DNA from: Euphorbia lathyris
Lineage: Eukaryota > Streptophyta > Magnoliopsida > Malpighiales > Euphorbiaceae
Assembly (NCBI RefSeq): GCF_963576675.1
Contig: NC_088911.1
Span: 74,057,256-74,121,255 of the forward strand
Direction of reading: 5' to 3'
DNA: 64,000 nt
The notes under the pieces were generated by a model that was not told the DNA's origin, searched no databases, and saw only the letters and a list, made by a program, of their open reading frames with translations. The position numbers were made by a program, and so were the translations under genes. Each line of letters starts with the position of its first letter. Positions within the stretch are counted from its first letter, which is position 1. This document shows, piece by piece, positions 56,500-64,000 of the stretch.

Positions 56500-57168
56500 A
56501 AAATCAGTTGGGAAGGAATTTCATCCATATCGTTAACAGAGGACTGTAGTTCAATAGTGTCGAGTAATTTACCCATAAAAATCAAAGATCCTAGATGTTT
56601 CACCATCCCGTGTAAGTTGGGAGACATTGAGTTCCCAAGTTGTCTTTGTGATTTAGGAGCAAGCATTAACTTAATGTCATTGTCTATTTTTAATAAATTA
56701 GGTTTAGAAGAAGATATCAAGCGTACCGACATGGTTTTGTAATTAGCGGATCAAACCACTAAGAAACCATATGGTATAACTGAGGATGTTTTAGTCAAAG
56801 TCGATAAGTTCATTTTTCCTACCGATTTCGTTATATTAGACTTTGCATATGACGTTAATTGTCCACTAATCTTTGGTCGACCGTTTATGAATAATGGGCG
56901 TGCATTAGTCGATGTATCAGAAGGGAAAGTAGTTTTGAGAATAGGTGAAGATAAAATTGAGTTTAATATGAACAAAGCGATGAAATATCCTATGGAAGAA
57001 TTCGCTTGTATGAAACTTGATTTGGTCGAAGAATGTGTCAATGATATTGTTCAAATAGAAGAAATAATAGAACCCATAATGGGGGAAGAATTAGAAGATA
57101 AGGACCCAGAGCCTTTGATTCAAGAAGATGGACCAGTTCCACCTTCAATTGTAGTACCCCTAAGTTAG
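56500..57168 (+). pseudogene. pro: Athila aspartic protease region
   Basis: [16 protein letters not shown] leads to the active-site segment [11 protein letters not shown] (the usual D-L/S/T-G triad as DLG, typical of Athila), then a stop TAA at 56740-56742 and the flap and second half with LIFGRPFM (56867-56890). The acidic stretch to 57168 links to RT. Processing of Gag-Pol would be its role. Confidence 0.82.
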
Positions 57169-58918
57169 AACTTAAAGAGTTACCAAACCATTTAAGGTAC
57201 GCTTTCCTAGGTGAAAGTGATACTCTTCCTATAATAATCTCTAATAAGTTAACTGAAGATCAAGAAGAGAAATTGAAAGAAGTTGTTAGAAACATGATAG
57301 GAAGTATGGGATGGCAAATTTTAGACTTAAAAAAAATTAATCCTAGTATTGTAATGCACAGAATTCATTTAGAAGAAGATAAGCCACCTAAAGCGGATAG
57401 GCAAAGACGCTTAAATCCGAACATGAAAGAAGTAGTAAAAAATGAGATTACTAAACTTTTAGACAATGGAATCATTTATCCTATCTCGGATAGTGAATGG
57501 GTTAGTCCAATTCATTGTGTACCTAAAAAGGGAGGCATAACTGTTGTAAGGAATGACGAAGGTGAATTAATTCCTATGCGAACCACCACCGGTTGGAGGG
57601 TTTGTATAGATTATAGGAACCTTAACAAAGCAACTAGGAAAGATCATTTTCCTCTACCTTTCATTGATCAAATGATCGAAAGGATAGCCGGTCATGCATT
57701 TTATTGTTTTCTAGACGGTTATTCCGGATTCTTTCAAATATATATTTGCCCGGATGACCAAGATAAAACAACCTTCACATGTCCTTATGGAACTTTTGCA
57801 TATAGGAGAATGTCCTTTGGTCTATGTAATGCACCAGCAACTTTTCAACGTTGTATGACTGCAATATTTAATGATTTCATTGAAGATATCATGGAAGTTT
57901 TTATGGATGATTTTTTAGTTTATGGAGATACTTTTGATGCATGTTTACAAAACTTAGATAAGTGTTGTCAAGATGTGAAGAAACAAATTTAGTTTTAAAC
58001 TGGGAAAAGTATCATTTCATGGTAGACGAAGGAATAGTTTTAGGTCATAAAATATCTGAAAAAGGATTAGAAGTGGATAGAGCAAAAACTTCAGTCATAG
58101 AGAAAATACCCCTACCAACTACTGTTAAGGGAGTAAGGTCATTTTTAGGACATGCAGGTTTTTACAGAAGATTTATTAAAAACTTTTCTGTGATTTCCAA
58201 ACCACTTATTAATTTGCTTATGAAGGATTCAACTTTTGATTTTAATGAAGATTGTATAAAAGCTTTCGAAACAGTAAAAACCGCCTTAGTCAGTGCACCC
58301 ATAATTGCTAAACCCGATTGGGATTTACCTTTCGAAATTATGTATGATGCAATCGATTTAGCCGTAGGATGTGTATTAGGTCAGAGGAATGATAAGAAAC
58401 TTCATATCATTTATTATGCAAGTCACACATTGTTAGGTGCACAGTTAAATTACACCACAACCGAAAAAGAAATGCTAGCGGTAGTTTTTGCATGTGATAA
58501 GTTTAGGTCGTATCTGTTAGGATCTAAAGTTATTATATATACCGATCACGTAGCTTTAAGGTATCTATTCGCTAAGAAAGATGTAAAACCGCGTCTTATT
58601 AGATGGGTCTTGTTATTACAAGAATTTGACATAGAAATTAAAGATAAAAAGGGAGTCGAGAACCTTGCCGCCGATCATCTATCAAGGCTTGAAGATGAAA
58701 ATGGTCCTATCGGTGAAACAACCGGTATACGAGATGATTTCCCCGATCAATTTCTCAAACAAATAAAAAGTGTAATATCGCCATGGTATGCGGATATAGC
58801 TAATTATCTTGCAGCTCGTATTGTCCCAGAAGGATTAAACTCCCAACAAAAGAAGAAATTCTTTTCCGATATTAAAAAAAATTTGGGAAGATCCTTTCTT
58901 GTTCAAAACATGTGGTGA
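57169..58918 (+). pseudogene. pol: Athila reverse transcriptase and RNase H, one frameshift
   Basis: RT: WVSPIHCVPKKGGITVV, GWRVCIDYRNLNKATRKDHF, FGLCNAPATFQRCM, active site FMDDFLVYG (57897-57923). The frame breaks near 57975 inside CCQDVKK and resumes in another frame ([18 protein letters not shown]). Connection and RNase [61 protein letters not shown]. The catalytic aspartates of RT are intact; the RNase H segment [12 protein letters not shown] differs from the usual DAS motif (DAI). Confidence 0.92.
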
Positions 58919-60063
58919 TGGTATAATTAGGAGATGTGTTAGTGAAAACGAATATGAGTCTATAATGTCAGAATGCCATTCAAGCTCTTATGGAGGGCAT
59001 AACGGCGTAAGTAAAGCATTAGCTAGGATATTAGAATGCGGATTCTTTTGGCCTACGTTGTTTAAAGACGTTCGTTCGTTTGTTATTCGGTGTGACAAAT
59101 GTCAAAGAACCGGGAATTTAGTAAGGAAAGATGAGATGCCTCTCACAAGCATGTTAGAAGTTGAAGTCTTCGACGTGTGGGGAATCAATTTCATGGGTCC
59201 TTTTCCCCCTTCTTTTGGTAAAACTTATATATTAGTAGCCGTAGATTATGTTTCAAAGTGGGTTGAAGCAATTGCAACCCCGACAAATGATTCTAAGGTT
59301 GTTGTTAAGTTTTGTGATGAAATATTTTGTAAATTTGGAGTCCCTAGAGTTATGGTAAGTGATGGAGGTACCCATTTCATAAACCGAAGTTTTGAATCGC
59401 TTATGAAAAAGTACGGAGTACACCACCGCGTATCTACGCCATACCATCCTCAATTGAATGGTCAAGCGGAGATATCGAATAGGGAACTCAAATGGATACT
59501 AGAGAAAACAGTTTCGTCTTCAAGAAGAGACTGGGCACGCAAACTTAACAATGCGTTATGGGCATACCGTACTGCATTCAAAGCACCTATAGGAATGACA
59601 CCGTACCGACTCGTGTATGGAAAAGCTTGTCATTTGCCAGTAGAATTAGAACATAAAGCATATTGGGCTATTAGAACACTTAATTATGATTTGCAAAAAG
59701 CAGGAAAGAAGCTTTTGTTTGACTTAAACAAATTGGATGAATTACGGCATTTATCCTACGAAAATGCAAGGATATATAAAGAAAAAAGTGAAAAAATGGC
59801 ATGATGCCAAAATTAAAGTTAAAAGCTTTAATGTAGGGGATAAAGTATTACTGTTTAATTCTTGACTCAGGTTGTTTCCAGGTAAGCTTAGGTCTAGATG
59901 GTCAGGACCATTTATAGTCGTTAAAACTTTCGATTATGGATCCTTAGAACTAGAAAGAACCGATGGAGGTCGATTCAAAGTTAATGGTAATCGATGCAAA
60001 ATCTATTATGAAAACGCTCCAACTCAAGAAATTGAATTTGTGGACGTGTTCTATGAAGATTAA
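58899..60063 (+). pseudogene. pol: Athila integrase, one frameshift
   Basis: HHCC-type zinc region ([11 protein letters not shown].., CDKCQRTGN), core with [19 protein letters not shown] and the [15 protein letters not shown] segment supplying the DDE glutamate. In the first core motif the aspartate usual in DFMGPFP is replaced by asparagine (INFMGP). A frameshift near 59800 is followed by a stop at 59863-59865 and the GPF-type C-terminus (GKLRSRWSGPFIVVK) to TAA at 60061-60063. It would insert the cDNA if intact. Confidence 0.9.
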
Positions 60064-60448
60064 TTCATTAATTTTCATACTTTTTATCTTTTATTTTGTT
60101 TATTGTTTAACTTTTATTTTTACTTGTTTTAATTAAATTTCAATTTATATAATTTATTTAATTTTACAATTTTTATTTTTTATGTAATTTTTTAGATTTG
60201 TGTATAACAAGTTTACAATCTATAAAATTTTATCAAAGTCATGTTTTTAATTAGTTTTCAGGAAATTCCTATGTGTTAGTGAAGTATTCAGGAATCTCAG
60301 TTGAGATTTCAAGAATATCAGTAGAGATTTCAAAGTCTAAATTATTTAGGAAAAGTTAGAAAATTTTCTGAACTTACCGAGATAAATTGAATCTCAACTG
60401 TGATTCGCGAAACAGGTTTCGACGCGTGTTTCCCAAGTGGGAAATAGC
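60064..60448 (+). other. Spacer after Athila pol, rich in short inverted AATCTC/GAGATT words
   Basis: Very A/T-rich up to about 60290. Then repeated words GGAATCTCAGTTGAGATTTC and ATCAGTAGAGATTTC form small inverted repeats, leading to the strong palindrome at 60449. No coding frame. Confidence 0.55.
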
Positions 60449-60486
60449 GTGTCGCGATCGAGATTCACCAATCTCGGTCGCGACAC
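60449..60486. repeat. 38-nt palindrome B ahead of the first 3' ORF
   Basis: Arms GTGTCGCGATCGAGATT and the inverse ending CGCGACAC, loop CACC, with a single T-G wobble. The stem matches palindrome A at 22649-22686 and palindrome C at 62295-62332. It lies 277 nt before the ATG at 60763. Confidence 0.9.
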
Positions 60487-60762
60487 GGGTCGTTTTCAGA
60501 CCTGTCACCTTTGTTTTTTTTTCTTATTCTTGAAGCTTTGCTGAAAAAAATTCGAAAGAAAATATCAGTTTTTGCCCAAAAGGTATGAATTTACACTTTT
60601 TCGTTCCCAACAGACACATTAATTCATCCTGATTCCTTATACATATTTAGCAAAGATCAGAATTATTTTTACATCTTCATCTCTACCAAGAATTCTGACT
60701 TCTTCTAAATTATCCAACCTTTACAAAACAAAAGTTACAGAACCATTTTTCTTTTACAAAAC

Positions 60763-61710
60763 ATGACCACCAAGCAAAAATCTTCCAACAAGAATACTGC
60801 TGCACGCAATAAGCGTAATGATTTGTCAGAACGCTACGGTGCGCCATTCCCCATTTACAACCATGATGAATGAAGACGTTATTATTGATTCCGCTATGCA
60901 ATTTTCGTCGGAATGTTGTACATGGATGAGTTCTTAAATGATGAACTCGGAATAAGCGAAGATATGGATCGCTACTTGAGGAATTTAGGTTGGTCTAAGT
61001 TCGCCTATATGCGGTTTCCAATAATTGGAGACTGGATTTTGGAATTCCTCTGTACAGTTCGCTTTGTGAATAAGCGTCGTGTTCGTCTCAGTTTTCGCAA
61101 AGATGGCGACACTTTCACTTTTGGTTACCCTGAATTACATGCCTGGTTTGGTTTCCTGCCTATGGATAATACAAATTACCATCCTGGCAGAGACATGACA
61201 TCCCGAGATATTTGGAGGATGTTAACTAGCTTTTGGCGTTTCAATCCAAATCTCGCCTACAACAAGTCCATCAACTCCAATTTCATGCTATATTTACACA
61301 AGTTCCTGTGTCACAGTTTGTTTGGACGTACTGGTAGCAATGTTGTCCAAGACACGGACTTGTATGTCTTAGGAGATATTTTCCAAAGTAACACTGTCAA
61401 TTCTTCGAAGATATTGATGGAAGGTTTAGTTGCCACATCCCGATCCAAAGATAAGAAGATTGGATTTGGGAATATAATTTGTGGCATCATCCTTGGAGCA
61501 AAAGGAGCAATTTCTGTTCCATGGACTGATGCAGAACCATTTCCAATTATGGATTATGAATTTTTGGAAAATGAGGGTCTTGTGAAGCGTATTTTTCGAG
61601 TTGGCCCAAGATTTCTTTCTTCGGAAGAAAGACAAATCTTCGTGCAAGCGAAGATTGATCGTTACCGGGCCATGCGAATCCCAATTCAAAGGGATGAAAA
61701 TTTGGTTTAG
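60763..61710 (+). pseudogene. Athila 3' ORF A, plant-transposon-protein (ATHILA ORF-1-like) domain, frameshifted
   Basis: ATG 60763 opens MTTKQKSSNKNTAARNKRND..ERYGAPF, then a stop at about 60871 and a frame change; from 60913 the frame is open for 265 codons. Motifs: LGWSKFAYMRFP, DWILEFLCTVRF, LHAWFGF, FMLYLHKFLCHSLFGR, GFGNIICGIILGAKG. These match ORF B and, more distantly, the Sirevirus ORF. No membrane span or signal peptide. It is shorter than ORF B, lacking the acidic, helical C-terminal part. Function unknown. Confidence 0.82.
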
Positions 61711-62294
61711 TTTGTTTAGTTCTGTTTGTTTTTAGTTTGTATATATTTTTGTACATAGGTTTGTTTTTAATTTTCCTTGTATATATGTTCTTATCAATTT
61801 TTGTTAATATATGTTCATGCAATAAAAACTTTAATTTCGTTTCATGATTTCATCTTTTGTTATGAATTATGTATGTTTGAATTTATAAACATTAGCAATG
61901 AATCTGTACATAATTATTAAATGCTAATAAGTTGTAATAACGATTACCATTAAACAAGTTAATGTACATTCATTTTACATTTAATTATCTTAACCAATTA
62001 ATGTTCATTTATGTTACATTAAACTCTATCTAAGACATTTAATGGTTCATTACTCAAGATTTAATAAGGTTAAACCTTTGGGTTTCCTTTCATTTAATGT
62101 TCTATTTTGTATTTTTAAAGTTTCAGGTATTAAAATATTCGAACATAGGACATATTTGCACAGAAATTGTGTCAAAACGGAGTTTTTATTCGCGTTTTTC
62201 AGCCACCAGGGCACGAATCTCGATAGAGATTGCGAAATCTCTACGCGAGCAGCAAAAATCAACAAATTTATGGAGAATAACTCTCTAGAAATTG
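61711..62294 (+). other. Spacer between the two Athila 3' ORFs
   Basis: A/T-rich, without coding frame. The last 150 nt contain GAATCTCGATAGAGATTGCG, another AATCTC/GAGATT inverted word, before palindrome C. Confidence 0.55.
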
Positions 62295-62332
62295 CCGTGT
62301 CGTGACCGAGATTCGTGAATCTCGGTCGCAAC
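62295..62332. repeat. 38-nt palindrome C ahead of the second 3' ORF
   Basis: Arms GTGTCGTGACCGAGATT and the inverse ending CGCAACAC, loop CGTG; one C-A mismatch and one T-G wobble. It lies 316 nt before the ATG at 62648. Confidence 0.9.
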
Positions 62333-62425
62333 ACGCAACCTACATAGGGTGGGAGTTCCGATTTTTGAACTTATTTTTGGCCTATTCATATTCCTATACT
62401 AACTATAAACACCTATATTCAACTC

Positions 62426-62433
62426 TATATATA
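62426..62433 (+). promoter_or_regulatory. Candidate TATA box ahead of Athila 3' ORF B
   Basis: TATATATA in a C/T-rich setting (AACTC before, CCTAATCC after), 215 nt upstream of ATG 62648; CTATAAAC at 62404-62411 is an alternative. The leader that follows is pyrimidine-rich and free of ATG until the ORF start, as expected of a real plant 5' leader. Confidence 0.45.
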
Positions 62434-62647
62434 CCTAATCCTTACACAAACATCACATCACCTCCAATTTTACCCAATTAAACACACTAAACTCTTCCCA
62501 ATACTCTACCTTTTACTCTTCCCAATTTATTCATTCCCTATTCACTATCTTCCTCTTTCATTCATTCAAACCATTACCATTTACACAACCATTTCAATCC
62601 TTTGATTTTCTCTCTTCTTTCATATTCTCCTAACTTACAAAAATATC

Positions 62648-63901
62648 ATGCCTAGAACCAAGGTTTCCGGACACAAACCAAAGGTCACCGAAGCTAACCG
62701 TCTTCATATGCGATATGGAGCTTATTTTGACATCGAATCTGAAGCGAAAGGCAAACGCTATACTCATTTTTCCGAGTCCAAAATGGAATTCATTGACATG
62801 CCTTTTCTCCATTTTGATACGGTAAGCGAGTTATCCTTCTTGGACCGAATTAATGAATTTCTTACTACTCTTGGTTGGAATGCCTTTGCAAGCATGAAAT
62901 TTCCTCATAATGATGAATTCATTATTGAATTTTTAGTTACTTTGAAATTTGATAAGAGGAAGCGGTTTATCACTTTTAGGAATAATGGAATTACTTATCA
63001 AATTGACTATGAAGCTATGGGCAATATGTTTGGTTTTCCAACTAGTGGTTTTGTTGAAAGGCCTAGGGAAATTGATTCACACACCATTTGCCATGCATTG
63101 TCGGGCCAAGACACTTTTTACCCCAAAAACACATCTAGCAAGTTGATTCGTGACAATTGTGTGTTTTATTTTCACAAATTCTTGAGTTTCTCCTTGTTTG
63201 GACGGGTTGAGAGTTCAAAAGTCCAAGTTAGGGATTTATTTGTGCTTGATTGTTTGTTGAAAGGTCTCCAAATTGATAGCATAGGAATGCTCTTTAATAA
63301 TTTAGCCCGTGTCGCCGCATCCCACACTAAGCAAGTACCATTAGGCAATTTTATTACCAGACTTGTGATGGGTGCACGTGGAGAATTAACGGATTTTCAA
63401 AACCTCTCTTACTAAGGCTATTTACCTCTTTTGGATATATCAGCTCTACTTCGAGCCAATTTATTGCTTAGAGAAGGTCCCCCCGTTTTTGTTTCGTATG
63501 AGGAGCGTATTGCGCATCTTAGTGGTCATACGGGTGGAGGAGCTTCTAGTTCACATGGTGTAGGTATCGAAGAGGGTGGAGATGAAGAAGCGGGTGAGGA
63601 AGAGGAGCATGATGAACCACAAACCCAAGCACATGTAGGTGAAGAGCACAATATTGATGAACCCGTTAATTTGCAACAAATTTGGAACCAAATGAATGCA
63701 CACAACCGGAAATTGAACTTGAGGTTGGATGATATCGTTGAAAGTAACCAAGCAATGAGTTCAAGAATTACCGAGGTGGACACCAATATCAACACCTTGC
63801 GGAAGGAGCATAAGTCAACAAGACGTCGGGTATTATCATTCTTCCGTCGTCAAAATGTTGTGACCACACCGTCTCCACCGGATTCGCCTACTCATGCATA
63901 G
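62648..63901 (+). pseudogene. Athila 3' ORF B, plant-transposon-protein domain, nearly complete
   Basis: ATG 62648 (MPRTKVSGHKPK) opens 255 codons to 63415; after one frameshift near 63390-63415 the product continues to TAG/TAA at 63899-63901. Motifs: YGAYFDIES, LGWNAFASMKFP, FIIEFLVTLKF, ITYQIDYEAMGNMFGF, VFYFHKFLSFSLFGR, PLGNFITRLVMGARG. The C-terminal part is glutamate-rich, then helical (NLQQIWNQMNAHNRKLNLRLDD cut to its helix), and ends basic with RRQNVVTT. No hydrophobic span is seen. Role unknown; by position it would be the env slot. Confidence 0.83.
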
Positions 63902-64000
63902 GTTTTATCTTATCCTTTTATTCATCATTTATCTTGTTATGTTTATTTTCAATCTAAGTTTGGTACACTATTTATAATTCCTATTATGTTTGGTACAGTT
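63902..64000 (+). other. Sequence after Athila ORF B to the window end
   Basis: T-rich non-coding sequence. The polypurine tract and 3' LTR are not reached. Confidence 0.5.

Larger units (their letters stand above)
54964..63901 (+). mobile_element. Athila-type Ty3/gypsy retrotransposon, 5'-truncated, with two 3' ORFs
   Basis: Order gag, protease, RT, RNase H, integrase, then two related ORFs in the env position, all on the plus strand. Gag and integrase motifs (Hxx[41 protein letters not shown]) are those of Athila. Several stops and frameshifts disable it. Neither LTR is inside the window: the 5' side is truncated and the 3' LTR would lie beyond 64000. Two 38-nt palindromes like the one in the solo Athila LTR sit ahead of the two 3' ORFs. 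Confidence 0.9.

Overview
This is a repeat-dominated piece of a plant (eudicot-type) nuclear genome. One intact host gene, a malectin-domain kinesin-14 with GT-AG introns, sits among nested LTR retrotransposons. The species cannot be told from the sequence. No operons, tRNA or rRNA genes, CRISPR arrays or bacterial features were seen.

Layout: 1-5880 is a decayed Ty1/copia element of Sirevirus type on the minus strand (pol, gag, tRNA-Met PBS, truncated LTR), joined through that LTR to the 3' end of a second copy. 5881-8250 is anonymous DNA plus an unclassified repeat with a foldback. 8496-13797 (minus) is the kinesin gene: 18 exons, frame closed over 1188 codons, with a pyrimidine-rich leader. 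14081-17760 is intergenic and holds a possible orphan first exon and a 5'-truncated LINE. 18156-21201 is a short LTR element with a 5-bp TSD and almost no coding capacity. 21457-22200 is a long-TIR DNA element.

22381-54539 is a three-level nest whose target-site duplications can all be read. An Athila-type solo LTR (TSD GAGAA) is split by a Tat/Ogre-type Ty3/gypsy element at 23753-54506 (TSD ACAGT). That element is split by a Sirevirus at 36356-48720 (TSD AGTGT). The 5' end of the Sirevirus was later replaced by a duplicated block of the gypsy host plus an LTR. From about 54970 to the window end runs an Athila-type gypsy element with gag-PR-RT-RNaseH-INT and two 3' ORFs.

The most unusual content: (1) the Tat/Ogre polyprotein appears to carry four gag-core modules in series; (2) the Sirevirus and the Athila element both carry, downstream of pol, ORFs of one recognisable plant-transposon-protein domain, two of the three with a TATA box of their own, and the two Athila ORFs follow copies of a 38-nt palindrome also found in the Athila LTR; (3) the Tat LTR has four near-contiguous hairpins just after its TATA box; (4) two rearrangements look like templated end-joining. 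The kinesin is probably the only functional host gene here. All retroelement genes show at least one disabling lesion, except possibly individual domains.
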